Source: Fodinibacter sp963747405 (GTDB lineage Bacteria > Actinomycetota > Actinomycetes > Actinomycetales > Dermatophilaceae). From it: a DNA stretch of 64,000 nucleotides. The notes beneath the pieces are model-generated. The model saw only the letters and a program-made list of their open reading frames with translations. It was not told the DNA's origin and made no database searches. The position numbers and the translations under genes are program-made. The stretch lies in assembly GCA_963747405.1 (NCBI GenBank), contig CAVVFG010000016.1:310001-374000 (forward strand). Reading direction: 5' to 3'. Below, in pieces: positions 1-8,186 of this stretch; position 1 is the first letter of the stretch, and each line of letters begins with the position of its first letter.

Positions 1-429
1 GCGCACCTGCACGGCATCCCCGCGCAGCCTCGCCGTCTCGGCCCACGCGCGCTCACCGGTCGGTGCGGCCGGCATCCCCGCGAGGGCGACGTTCGTGCGC
101 ACCGCCTGCTGGATCGACTGCGGCGAGTCGAGCGAGGACAGTGCCTCGGTCGGGATCACCGGGTCGGCGGGCGTCGTCGGCCGGCCGGCCGGCGGCTGGT
201 AGCCGTCGAGCACCGCACGGCCCCAGCGGTAGGGGTCGCCCTGCACACCGCCCCACACCGACCAGCCGATGCGGGTCTGGCCCGTCTTGTCCTGGGTGTC
301 GGAGTCGTACGCGAGGATGTTCAGCCCCATCCGCTGCGGGTCGACCGCATTCGGCAGCAGCGCCATCGGGATCGCCGTCTCCACGGTGTAGCCCGTGTAC
401 GGCTCGGTCACCGTCGCAGCCACCGTCAT
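1..429 (-). CDS. CBM9-like sugar-binding domain protein, C-terminal part; runs off the window, probably 5'-truncated
   Basis: In the frame starting at ATG 429 the protein reads TEPYTGYTVETAIPMALLP, then NILAYDSDTQDKTGQTRIGW and a WGRAVLDGY segment. That resembles the C-terminal half of a family 9 carbohydrate-binding/DOMON-like domain (inference from pattern). The usual first half of the domain is absent. The frame stays open back to the stop of the upstream kinase at 511-513 and the intervening codons (HGGNQPCFAPQHAPAPG) look domain-like, but they hold no start codon. A good Shine-Dalgarno-like GGGGGGA precedes ATG 462, but that ATG opens the wrong frame (Arg/Gly-rich shadow). So either translation starts at 429 without a clear ribosome site, or this is the remnant of a longer gene whose 5' part was lost. 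The 3' end lies outside the window. Confidence 0.55.
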   Translation of the reverse strand, partial: MTVAATVTEPYTGYTVETAIPMALLPNAVDPQRMGLNILAYDSDTQDKTGQTRIGWSVWGGVQGDPYRWGRAVLDGYQPPAGRPTTPADPVIPTEALSSLDSPQSIQQAVRTNVALAGMPAAPTGERAWAETARLRGDAVQVR

Positions 430-510
430 GCCCGGTGCGGGTGCGTGCTGGGGTGCGAAACATGGCTGATTCCCCCCGTGGTGTGGTGCCCGTGGTGGGC
501 GGCGGTCGGT

Positions 511-1620
511 CTAGACGTCGGAGAGCTTGGCGATGGTGGCGGCGGCGCGGCGCACCGCACCGGGCGGCACGTCCGCGACGAGGTCGTCGAGGAAGGCGAA
601 GCGGCGCTGCACGGAGCGGGCGGCCGCGTGGGTGGCCGGCTGCGCGCGCGCCCGGTGCCACCAGTCGGCGATGTCGCCCCAGCCCGGGGCGGCGAGCGAG
701 CCGCCGAACTCCTGCACCGCCAGGCTCGAGCACAGCGTGGCGAAGTTGATCCGTTCGAGCAGCGGCCAGCCGGCGAGGGTGCCGACGAGGACCCCGGCGT
801 CGAAGACGTCGCCGGCCCCGGTGGCGTCGATGGCGTCGACACGCAGGGCCGGCACCGACGCCTCCTCGCCCGAGGAGGCGTCGATCGCCAGGGCACCGTC
901 ACGGCCGTTGGTGACGACGGCGAGCGGCACCAGGTCGGCGAGCGCGTAGAGGGCGTCGTGCGGCGAGTCGGTGCGCGTGTACGCCATCGCCTCGACGGCG
1001 TTCGGGAGGAAGCCGTGGCAGAACGAGAGCTGGTCGAGGACGGTCGGGGACCAGGCGCCGGTGGGGTCCCAGCCGACGTCGGCGAACAGCAGCGCGCCGG
1101 CGTCGTGCGCGCGCTCGGCCCAGGCCCGTTCCGGGTGGCCGACACCGAGCGGTTTGTGCCCGTCGAGGTCGATGAGCACCGATCGGGCGTGCGGGGTGCT
1201 GCCGAGCATCGTCGTGGCGTCCTGGGGGGGCTCGTGCCCGTGGGTGATCATCGTGCGGTCGCCCTCGAGCGACACCGACACGGTGACCGGCGTGTGCCAC
1301 CGGGGGTAGCGGCGCGACATCGACAGGTCGACGCGCTCCTGCTCCTCGAGCACACGCCAGCAGAAGTCGCCGTAGTCGTCGTCCCCGAACGCAGCACCGA
1401 GAGCGCTGCGCAGCCCCAGCCGGGACGAGGCGACCGCGAGGTTGGCGATGCCGCCGGGGCAGGACCCCATGCCGTCGGCCCACACCTCGGTGCCGGGCCG
1501 GGGCAGCTCGTGCAGGCCGGTGAAGACGATGTCGAGGAACACCATCCCCTGCACGAACACGTCGACCTCGGGGTCACCGGCACGGCGCACCGGTGCGAGC
1601 GGGTCGAAGGTCGTCGGCAC
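511..1620 (-). CDS. PfkB-family carbohydrate kinase
   Basis: About 369 residues. The fold is recognised by the N-terminal GMGSCPGGIANLAVASSRLG substrate-binding stretch and the C-terminal DATGAGDVFDAG motif, which holds the anion hole and catalytic Asp of the ribokinase/PfkB family. It should phosphorylate a free sugar or sugar derivative with ATP in the cytoplasm; the substrate cannot be read from sequence. It is transcribed away from the DeoR regulator and GH4 glycosidase, so all three probably serve one sugar pathway. Start: GTG 1620 is chosen because codon third positions stay GC-rich up to it. GTG 1560, with a GAGG box 5 bases upstream, is an alternative that gives 349 residues. Confidence 0.85.
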   Translation of the reverse strand: MPTTFDPLAPVRRAGDPEVDVFVQGMVFLDIVFTGLHELPRPGTEVWADGMGSCPGGIANLAVASSRLGLRSALGAAFGDDDYGDFCWRVLEEQERVDLSMSRRYPRWHTPVTVSVSLEGDRTMITHGHEPPQDATTMLGSTPHARSVLIDLDGHKPLGVGHPERAWAERAHDAGALLFADVGWDPTGAWSPTVLDQLSFCHGFLPNAVEAMAYTRTDSPHDALYALADLVPLAVVTNGRDGALAIDASSGEEASVPALRVDAIDATGAGDVFDAGVLVGTLAGWPLLERINFATLCSSLAVQEFGGSLAAPGWGDIADWWHRARAQPATHAAARSVQRRFAFLDDLVADVPPGAVRRAAATIAKLSDV

Positions 1621-1739
1621 CTCGCCATGGTGGACCCGGCAGGAGTGCCTCGCAAGGCGAACGTGCGCACAAATGCGTGTTTGGTGCCGCAATCCATGCT
1701 CACGGATGCCCTCGCATGGCTGGTTCTGCCCACCGTTGG

Positions 1740-1752
1740 TACCGTGACGAGC
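1740..1752 (+). promoter_or_regulatory. putative -10 box of the deoR-GH4 transcript (leaderless)
   Basis: TACCGT at 1740-1745 fits the actinobacterial TANNNT -10 and ends 7 bases before GTG 1753, the spacing expected when transcription begins at the start codon. No convincing -35 hexamer was seen 16-19 bases upstream. The divergent spacer 1621-1739 is relatively AT-rich around 1668-1685 and would be the place for a DeoR operator, but I could not define one. Confidence 0.35.
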
Positions 1753-2520
1753 GTGAAGGTGCAGCGCCACAGCGAGATCGTCGCCCGGGTGCGTGCCGAC
1801 GGCAGCGTGTCGGTCGCCGACCTGTCCACGGCCCTCGACGTCAGCGCCTCCACCATCCGTCGCGACCTGCACCAGCTCGACCGCGCCGGCGTGCTCACCC
1901 GCGTGCACGGCGGTGCTGCGCTCCCGACCCGCCTGGTCGACGGCCCCGACAGCACCCGGCCGTTCGCCGACGTCGCCCGGGCCCACACCCCGGAGAAGTC
2001 GGCGGTGGCGCAGGCAGCGGCGGCACGCGTGCACGACGGCGAGGTACTCGCCCTCGACATCGGCACCACCACCGCGCTACTCGCCCGTGAGCTGCGCGGC
2101 CGGGCCGTCACCGTCGTGACGAACAGCCTCGCCGTGCTCGACGAGCTGCGGTACGACGAGGCGGTCGAGCTGATCCTTCTCGGCGGCCTCGTGCGGCGGT
2201 CCTACCACTCGCTCGTCGGCGTGCTCACCGAGGATGCCGTGGGCCAGGTCGGCGTCGACCGCGCCTTCCTCGGCACGAGCGGCATCAACCCCGAGGGTTC
2301 GGTCATGGACACCACGTTCGTCGAGGTGCCGGTCAAGCGGGCCCTGATTGCCGCCGCCCGAGAGGTCGTGGTGCTCGCCGACGGGCACAAGGTGCCGGGC
2401 TCGGGCACGATGCGGGTCTGCGTCGGTGCGGATGTCGACGTGCTCGTGACCACTGCCGACGCGGACCCGGTGATCCTCGAGCAGTGCCGGGCGCACGGCA
2501 TCGACGTGGTGCTCGGATGA
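1753..2520 (+). CDS. DeoR-family transcriptional regulator
   Basis: 255 residues, the usual DeoR size. An N-terminal winged helix (RHSEIVARVRADGSVSVADL, then the recognition segment STIRRDLHQLDRAGVLTRVHGG) is followed by a sugar-phosphate isomerase-like sensor domain with LDIGTTTALLARELRG, VTNSLAVLDEL and LADGHKV. These regulators usually repress sugar catabolic genes and respond to a phosphorylated intermediate. GTG 1753 is preferred over GTG 1744 because the DeoR N-terminus normally begins just before xRHxxI and because the -10 box spacing fits. The stop overlaps the ATG of the GH4 gene (ATGA), so the two are translationally coupled; the kinase is divergent. Confidence 0.9.
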   Translation: MKVQRHSEIVARVRADGSVSVADLSTALDVSASTIRRDLHQLDRAGVLTRVHGGAALPTRLVDGPDSTRPFADVARAHTPEKSAVAQAAAARVHDGEVLALDIGTTTALLARELRGRAVTVVTNSLAVLDELRYDEAVELILLGGLVRRSYHSLVGVLTEDAVGQVGVDRAFLGTSGINPEGSVMDTTFVEVPVKRALIAAAREVVVLADGHKVPGSGTMRVCVGADVDVLVTTADADPVILEQCRAHGIDVVLG

Positions 2521-3854
2521 GGCTGGCGATCCTGGGCGGCGGCGGCTTCCGGGTGCCCTTGGTGTACGGCGCGCTGCTGCGCGACGCCTCCCCCGAGCGC
2601 GTGACCGAGGTGGTGCTCCACGACGTGGATGCCGGCCGCCTGGCCACGATCGCGAGGGTGCTCGAGCAGCTCGGCGCGGGCCACCCCGACCCGCCGCGGG
2701 TCGTCGCCACCGGCGACCTCGACGCTGCGCTGGAGGGGGCGGACTTCGTCTTCTCGGCGATCAGAGTGGGCGGGCTGGCCGGTCGCACCCGCGACGAGCG
2801 GGTCGCGCTCGACCTCGGCGTGCTGGGCCAGGAGACCACCGGGCCAGGCGGCGTTGCCTACGCGCTGCGCACTGTCCCGGTGGCCCTCCACATCGCCGAG
2901 CGCACCCGACGGCTCGCCCCCGACGCGTGGTTCATCAACTTCACCAACCCGGCGGGCATCGTCACCGAGGCCATGCAGAGGGTACTCGGCGACCGGGTCA
3001 TCGGCATCTGCGACTCGCCGATCGCGTTGGCGCGCAGGGCGATCGGGGCACTCGGTCTCGACCCGGCATCCACCCAGATCGACTATGTCGGCCTCAACCA
3101 CCTCGGCTGGCTGCGCGCCCTGCAGGTCGACGGGGTCGACCACCTCCCCCGGCTGCTCGCCGACCCACAGGCGCTGCTGCGCCTCGAGGAAGGCCGGCTG
3201 TTCGGGCCGGCGTGGCTGCGCACCCTGGGGTCGCTGCCCAACGAGTACCTCTACTACTACTACTACACGCGGGAGGCGGTGGCGTCGATCCTGCAGGCGC
3301 CGCAGACCCGCGGTGAGTTCCTGCTCGACCAGCAGTCGGCCTTCTACGACACCGTCGCCGGCGACCCCGAGCACGCCGCCGAGGAGTGGCGCCGGGTGCG
3401 TGAGCAGCGCGACGCCACCTACATGCGCGAGGCGCGGGCCGAGGGCGAGCAGCGCGACGACGCCGACGTCGCCGGGGGCGGCTACGAGGGCGTGGCGCTC
3501 GCCATCATGGCGGCGATCAGCCGGGGCGAGCCGTCGACGATGATCCTCAACGTGCGCAACGGCTCGGCGCTGCCCGGCCTGCCGACCGACGCGGTGATAG
3601 AGGTGCCGTGCACGGTCGACCGCGAGGGGCCGCACCCCGTGTCGTTGCCGCCGGTGGAGGGGCACCAGCTCGGGCTGCTGCAGCAGGTCAAGGCGGTCGA
3701 GCGGTGCGTCATCGAGGCGGTGACGACCGGGTCGGCGGATGCCGCGCTGCGCGCCTTTGCGCTGCACCCCCTCGTCGACTCGGTGACCACGGCCGAGCGG
3801 CTCCTCGCGGGCTACCGGGCTGCCTCCCCCCGGGTCGACTCCCTCCTGTCCTGA
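2517..3854 (+). CDS. Glycoside hydrolase family 4 (6-phospho-beta-glucosidase-like)
   Basis: 445 residues. GH4 hallmarks are present: the N-terminal NAD-binding LAILGGGGFRVP, NFTNPAG, the metal-ligand Cys in GICDSP and the His in GLNHLGW. GH4 enzymes cleave phosphorylated or free glycosides by an NAD- and Mn-dependent redox mechanism in the cytoplasm; the product fits downstream handling by the neighbouring sugar kinase. ATG 2517 overlaps the deoR stop by the sequence ATGA. An odd local run NEYLYYYYYTREA has five consecutive Tyr encoded by TAC repeats around 3246-3266. Whether the true substrate is a 6-phospho-beta-glucoside, alpha-glucoside or another sugar cannot be settled from the sequence. 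Confidence 0.9.
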   Translation: MRLAILGGGGFRVPLVYGALLRDASPERVTEVVLHDVDAGRLATIARVLEQLGAGHPDPPRVVATGDLDAALEGADFVFSAIRVGGLAGRTRDERVALDLGVLGQETTGPGGVAYALRTVPVALHIAERTRRLAPDAWFINFTNPAGIVTEAMQRVLGDRVIGICDSPIALARRAIGALGLDPASTQIDYVGLNHLGWLRALQVDGVDHLPRLLADPQALLRLEEGRLFGPAWLRTLGSLPNEYLYYYYYTREAVASILQAPQTRGEFLLDQQSAFYDTVAGDPEHAAEEWRRVREQRDATYMREARAEGEQRDDADVAGGGYEGVALAIMAAISRGEPSTMILNVRNGSALPGLPTDAVIEVPCTVDREGPHPVSLPPVEGHQLGLLQQVKAVERCVIEAVTTGSADAALRAFALHPLVDSVTTAERLLAGYRAASPRVDSLLS

Positions 3855-3923
3855 GGTGGCGCCACGGTCTTCGAGCTCGGCCGGCTCGCCGGGTCGCTGG
3901 GGGTGCTGAAGACCGGACTCCCG

Positions 3924-3939
3924 GCCCACGCCCGTGGGC
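3924..3939. terminator. candidate bidirectional terminator between convergent genes
   Basis: GCCCAC/GTGGGC, a 6-bp perfect stem with a GCCC loop, lies in the 107-base gap between the convergent GH4 and ATP-grasp genes. It has no U-tract, as is common in high-GC actinobacteria. Confidence 0.35.
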
Positions 3940-3961
3940 GGCCGCGCCGACGACCGACCCC

Positions 3962-5230
3962 TCAGGGAGCCGGCGAGTCCGCGCCGAGCAGGCGCCGCTC
4001 GTCGCCGACCCACATCCCGAGCAGTCCACCGAAGTGCGCCTCGAACCGCTCCCACTCGTGCGGCGGGTAGGTCTGCTGGATCGTGGAGTGCAGCAGCGAC
4101 GCGAAGTCAGGGCCGTCGATCCACTCGAGCACCATCTCGTCGACGTGGGGCAGCGAGGTCTCGCAGAACGAGCGGTAGCGCTCGGTCTCGAAGTAGTCGT
4201 CGGCCAGCGCCTGGTAGGCGGCGAGCTTGCCCTGGTAGTCGAGCACCTCGTCGTCGGCCACGGCGAACCACGGGCCGGTGTCGACCTGGGTGCGCGGCGA
4301 GCGCCCGGTCACCACGCAGTAGGCGGTCCACCGCAGCAGCGCCTTCATCGCCCACGGGAAGTAGTAGTGCAGCGAGGTGACCGCGACGTCGGGGCAGGCG
4401 TTGGCATAGTCGATCGGGTGGACCACGCCGTCCTTGACGAGCATCTCGCAGGAGTTGAACTCCCACCGGAAGAACGCGTTCACGGTCTGCGAGATGGTGA
4501 TCGCCTCGCGGCCGGTCTGCTCCGACAGGAAGCCGTGGGCCACGGCGTAGCGCTCGTGCATCGGCTCCTCGGGACGGAACTTCATCACCATCGTCTCCGG
4601 GCCGATGGTGAGCGAGCGGGCGAAGTGCTCGTAGTCGGGCACCGACGCCTGCAGGTGCATGAGCATCTCGCCGGAGTCGTCGTACGACCGTTGCAGGTCG
4701 TCCCGGTCGCGCACCTGCGACACCCCGCGCCATCCACCGCCGTCGAACGGCTTCATGTAGAGCGGGTAGCCCAGCGGCTCGGCCACCGAGTCGAGGTCGA
4801 ACCCGCGGTTGTAGCGCGCCGACGTGTACGCCCAGCGGGCGTTGTCGACCGGGTGCTTGTAGGGCACCAGCACGGTCTCGGGCACGTTCATGCCGAGCCG
4901 CATCAGGGCGCAGTAGGCCGAGTGCTTCTCCATCGACTGGAAGGTGAACGGGCTGTTCAGCAAGTAGACGTCGTCCATCAGCGCCACCTTCTTCAGCCAC
5001 TCGCGCGGGTGGTAGTACCAGTGCGCGAGGCGGTCGATGACCAGCTCGTGGCGGGCCTTGTCGCGCAGGTTGAACGGCTCGATCGTCAGCCGCTCGGTGG
5101 TGAGGGTGTGCTGGCCGCCGTCGGGCGCGCGCAGCACCCCGAGCCGCCTGGCCAGCGACTCGAAGGCGGTGGGCCAGTCCTCCTCCGCGCCGAGCAGCAG
5201 CCCGACCAGGTGATCTGTCGTGGGGGCCAT
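3962..5230 (-). CDS. ATP-grasp domain protein, ligase of unknown substrate
   Basis: 422 residues. ATP-grasp features: a preATP-grasp stretch with MNVPETVLVPYK, the ATP-binding lysine and glycine loop LYMKPFDGGGWRGV, and the metal-binding EFNSCE...HPIDYANACPD near the C-terminal third. Family enzymes join a carboxylate to an amine or thiol through an acyl-phosphate. ATG 5230 has a strong AGGAGA box 5 bases upstream. It is the last gene of a three-gene minus-strand cassette with two alpha/beta-hydrolase esterases (5257-6003 and 6111-7157), suggesting a ligated product that is hydrolysed, loaded or matured by the esterases. It is not close to D-Ala-D-Ala ligase, RimK or carbamoyl-phosphate synthase by motif reading, so no function is assigned. 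Confidence 0.8.
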   Translation of the reverse strand: MAPTTDHLVGLLLGAEEDWPTAFESLARRLGVLRAPDGGQHTLTTERLTIEPFNLRDKARHELVIDRLAHWYYHPREWLKKVALMDDVYLLNSPFTFQSMEKHSAYCALMRLGMNVPETVLVPYKHPVDNARWAYTSARYNRGFDLDSVAEPLGYPLYMKPFDGGGWRGVSQVRDRDDLQRSYDDSGEMLMHLQASVPDYEHFARSLTIGPETMVMKFRPEEPMHERYAVAHGFLSEQTGREAITISQTVNAFFRWEFNSCEMLVKDGVVHPIDYANACPDVAVTSLHYYFPWAMKALLRWTAYCVVTGRSPRTQVDTGPWFAVADDEVLDYQGKLAAYQALADDYFETERYRSFCETSLPHVDEMVLEWIDGPDFASLLHSTIQQTYPPHEWERFEAHFGGLLGMWVGDERRLLGADSPAP

Positions 5231-5256
5231 GCGGTCTCCTTCTCTGCTGGGGCGGG

Positions 5257-6003
5257 TCAGACGAACCGGGGTAGGTGGTGCGCGAGCTGGCGGTGCCACC
5301 ACGGCCAGTCGTGGGCGCTGTCATAGCCCCACATGTCGAGCTCGTGGCGAATCCCCTTGTCCTGCAGCAACTGTGCGAACGCCTGGGTCGACGGCAGCGC
5401 GCGGGTGGGCGACACCTCGAAGGCACCCTGCCCCACGACCAGCAGCACCGAGACCCGCTGGCGGACCCAGTCGAGGTGGCCGCCCGCCATGTTGGCGACG
5501 TATGCCGTGGGGTTGGCGAAGTAGGTGGCGTCGCCGAGGTCTCCCCAGCCGTTCCAGCTGGACGGGTCGTAGCTCCCGGACAGCCCGATGGCCAGCGGTG
5601 CGACGTCGGCGCGCTGGAAGGTCAGGTGCACCGCGTGGTAGGCGCCGAGCGAGACACCGACCGTGATCACCCGCTGGTCCCAGCCCACCTGGTCGAGCAC
5701 CCAGGGCAGCACCACGTCGGACAACCAGGCCGTGTAGGTCTGGCCGCGGCGGGCGCGCTCCTCGGTGGGGAGGTTGCTGTCCGACCACGACCAGCCGTCG
5801 AGCGAGTCGACGCAGAACAGGCTCATCCGGCCGGCGTCGATGAGGTGGCGCACCGCGTCGACCGTGCCGTTGTGCTCGGCGTCGCGGGCCGACCCGGCCT
5901 CGGACGGGAAGAGCAGCACCGGCCGCCCCCAGGTTCCGTGGCGCACCACCTCGAGGTCGCCGTCATGACCCGGCACCGGCAGGCGCACGCTGGTGGTCTC
6001 CAT
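5257..6003 (-). CDS. Esterase D/antigen 85-type alpha/beta hydrolase
   Basis: 248 residues without signal peptide. GRPVLLFPSEAG forms the oxyanion-side strand, VGVSLGAYHAVH carries the nucleophile Ser, and the C-terminal WGYDSAHDWPWWHRQL supplies the catalytic His, as in the putative esterase (esterase D/Fes) family. It lies 26 bases upstream of the ATP-grasp gene on the same strand. The start is ATG 6003. Hydrolysis of an ester linked to the ATP-grasp product is a reasonable guess only. Confidence 0.8.
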   Translation of the reverse strand: METTSVRLPVPGHDGDLEVVRHGTWGRPVLLFPSEAGSARDAEHNGTVDAVRHLIDAGRMSLFCVDSLDGWSWSDSNLPTEERARRGQTYTAWLSDVVLPWVLDQVGWDQRVITVGVSLGAYHAVHLTFQRADVAPLAIGLSGSYDPSSWNGWGDLGDATYFANPTAYVANMAGGHLDWVRQRVSVLLVVGQGAFEVSPTRALPSTQAFAQLLQDKGIRHELDMWGYDSAHDWPWWHRQLAHHLPRFV

Positions 6004-6110
6004 GCGACCCCACCCTGCCGTCCGGCATCCAGCGTTGCAACCACGGCCCACCTTCACTGCGAGAAGCCGCGGGATGCCGGGGCGGAGCGGCGTGTTGCCC
6101 GGCTCCTCCC

Positions 6111-7157
6111 CTACGAAGTCGGGGAGGACCAGACGGACTGGAGGACCTCGGTGAGCCCGGGGTCGAGAGCGTCGCGCCAGGCCGTGTAGTTGTGCAGGTC
6201 GGCGACCTCGCGCAGGGTGACGTGGTGGCCGGCGCGGCGCAGGGCGGCGGCCATGTCGCGGTTGTTCGCGGTGTTCTCCTCGAGGGCACCGCAGGTCATG
6301 CCGACCACCAGCGGGTGCTCGGCGTGCCGCATGTCGAGCACGCTCTGCACCAGGCGCGAGATGCGCCCGAAGTAGCGGTAGCCGCTCTCGGAGTCGTCGT
6401 GGCGCACCTGGAAGAACGACCCCGACTGCGAGTAGACCCCGCCCACCCGCGGCGCGGCGAGCAGGCCGAGCAGCAGGGCGGTCAGGCCGCCGAGGCTGGC
6501 ACCCACGACGACGACCGGGGCGTGCACGGCGTACCGCTCCCCCAGCCGGTCCAGGCCGGCCTCGGCGATGGTGCGTAGGTAGCGGGGTGAGCCCGAGTAC
6601 CACGCGTCACGCATCAGCGGGTGCGCCAGCGCCACCCGGTGCGGCGGCAGCCGGCCGTCGGCGACGAGCGCGCCGCAATAGGTGGTGATGCCAGCGAGCT
6701 GGTCGTACTCGGCGCCGTCGTGCACCAGCAGCAGCGGCGCCGGCTCGTCGTCGGCGAGGTCGAGCGGGCTCCACACCGTGACGGGCACCTCGTCGGCCGT
6801 CTCGCCGGCCAGGGACATGGCCTCCATCCGGCCCTCGACGGCCGGCGCCGCCAACCACCACGGCGGGGCGTAGCCGGGCAGCTCGAGCACCGACCGGTCG
6901 CCGAACGCCGTGCGCACCCTCACCGGGTTGGCCGGGTCGAGCACCACCTCCACCGCGTCGCCGCGCGCCACCGCGAAGCGGTACTCAAGGCGCAGCAGTG
7001 CCGGGCGCGCAATGTCGAGCACCCACCCGCTGCGCTCCCGCCGGAACTCGCGCCGGCCGCCCACCACCCGGTCGCACTGCAGCGTCACGGCGGTGACGTC
7101 GGGATCGGCCAGGTCGAGGTGGAACCGGACGTGGTCGTCGAGGAGCTTGGGGCGCAC
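6111..7157 (-). CDS. Enterochelin-esterase-like (Fes/IroE type) hydrolase
   Basis: 348 residues with a two-domain layout. An N-terminal beta-sandwich resembling the Fes N-domain (about residues 1-100, with EYRFAV...VLDPANPVRV) is followed by an esterase domain with PLLLVHDGAEY, the nucleophile VGASLGGLTALL and a C-terminal His in DLHNYTAW. Fes-type enzymes hydrolyse trilactone siderophores, but no siderophore genes are nearby, so the name describes fold only. GTG 7157 lies 3 bases after the stop of the preceding co-chaperone gene. It is followed after 107 bases by the second esterase and the ATP-grasp gene. Confidence 0.8.
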   Translation of the reverse strand: MRPKLLDDHVRFHLDLADPDVTAVTLQCDRVVGGRREFRRERSGWVLDIARPALLRLEYRFAVARGDAVEVVLDPANPVRVRTAFGDRSVLELPGYAPPWWLAAPAVEGRMEAMSLAGETADEVPVTVWSPLDLADDEPAPLLLVHDGAEYDQLAGITTYCGALVADGRLPPHRVALAHPLMRDAWYSGSPRYLRTIAEAGLDRLGERYAVHAPVVVVGASLGGLTALLLGLLAAPRVGGVYSQSGSFFQVRHDDSESGYRYFGRISRLVQSVLDMRHAEHPLVVGMTCGALEENTANNRDMAAALRRAGHHVTLREVADLHNYTAWRDALDPGLTEVLQSVWSSPTS

Positions 7158-7160
7158 CGG

Positions 7161-8150
7161 TCAGAAGAGCGCGCTCATCAGGGCCTGGCGGCCCTTGCGC
7201 ACCCGCTCGTCGGAGCTGCCGACGACCGAGAAGAGCTCGAGCAGGTGGGTGCGGGCCCGGTTGCGCTCCTCACCCGAGGTGCTGCGCACGAGGTCGAGCA
7301 GGCGGGCGAAGGCATCCTCGACGTGGCCGCCGAGCAGGTCGAGGTCGGCCACCAGGATGGCGGCCTCGACGTCGGCGGGGTCGGCTGCTGCCGCCGCCCG
7401 GGCGGCGGCGAGGTCGACGCCGGAGGTGCGCTGCATCAGCCGCACCTGGACCAGGCCCACCTCGGCGTCGGTGTCCTTGGGGTCCTGCGCCAGCGCCTGC
7501 TGGTAAGCAGCGACGGCAGCATCGAGGTCGCCGCGCTCGATGGCCTCGAACGCCTCCTCGTGCAGCGGCGGCAGGGGTGCCTCGTCGTCGATGCCCTCGA
7601 CGGCCTCGAGCTGCACCCGGCCGGTGATGCCGTTCTGCACCGCGGCCTGCAGCAGCTGGTCGAAGACCGCTCGCACCTCCTCCTCGGGCACGATGCCGGG
7701 GAACAGCGGCACCGGCTGGCCCTGGAGCAGGCCGAAGGTGGCGGGCACGCTGGGCTGCCCGAACGCCTGCTCGAGCAGCGGCTGGAACACCGAGAGCAGC
7801 TGGGGCGAGGTGGACAGGTCGGCGCTGAGCACGAGTACCCGGCCCTCGAGCGACGCGGCGACCCGCACGACGGTGTCGAACAGCTCGCGGGTCTGCGGGT
7901 AGGCCGAGCCCCACAGCACCAGCACGCCGGGCACCTGCAGCGTGCGGTTGAGGGCTTCCTGGAGGTTCGTGGCGTCGACCTCGACCACCAGGCCACCGGG
8001 CACGGCGCGCTGCTGCTGGGTCGGGTCGGCGGGCAGGGTGCCGGCCGGCATCCCCGGCCCTGCGGTCGCGGCGGTGGGTGCCGTCATCCCGGCGACGGAG
8101 GACAGGTCGACGGCGCCGCGGGTGCCCGCGGGTGGGGTGGTCTCGCTCAT
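7161..8150 (-). CDS. CnoX/YbbN-like thioredoxin-fold co-chaperone with TPR
   Basis: 329 residues. A low-complexity N-terminus (about 45 residues) precedes a thioredoxin-like domain in which the redox motif is replaced by LWGSAYPQTREL, so it lacks the CxxC pair. A helical tetratricopeptide region follows (FEAIERGDLDAAVAAYQQAL, DVEAAILVADLDLLGGHVED). This architecture matches the actinobacterial CnoX/YbbN family, cytoplasmic holdases that hand clients to chaperones. The start is ATG 8150; CAGAAT at 8158-8163 lies 7 bases upstream and could be a -10 box for a leaderless transcript. It is the first gene ahead of the Fes-like esterase. Confidence 0.85.
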   Translation of the reverse strand: MSETTPPAGTRGAVDLSSVAGMTAPTAATAGPGMPAGTLPADPTQQQRAVPGGLVVEVDATNLQEALNRTLQVPGVLVLWGSAYPQTRELFDTVVRVAASLEGRVLVLSADLSTSPQLLSVFQPLLEQAFGQPSVPATFGLLQGQPVPLFPGIVPEEEVRAVFDQLLQAAVQNGITGRVQLEAVEGIDDEAPLPPLHEEAFEAIERGDLDAAVAAYQQALAQDPKDTDAEVGLVQVRLMQRTSGVDLAAARAAAAADPADVEAAILVADLDLLGGHVEDAFARLLDLVRSTSGEERNRARTHLLELFSVVGSSDERVRKGRQALMSALF

Positions 8151-8186
8151 GGTCCCGATTCTGTCAAAGGGGCGGTCGGTGGGGGC

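Noticed and set aside
1668..1735. Possible DeoR operator repeats around ATGC motifs
   Set aside because: Spacing and sequence are irregular; no repeat was good enough to define a site.
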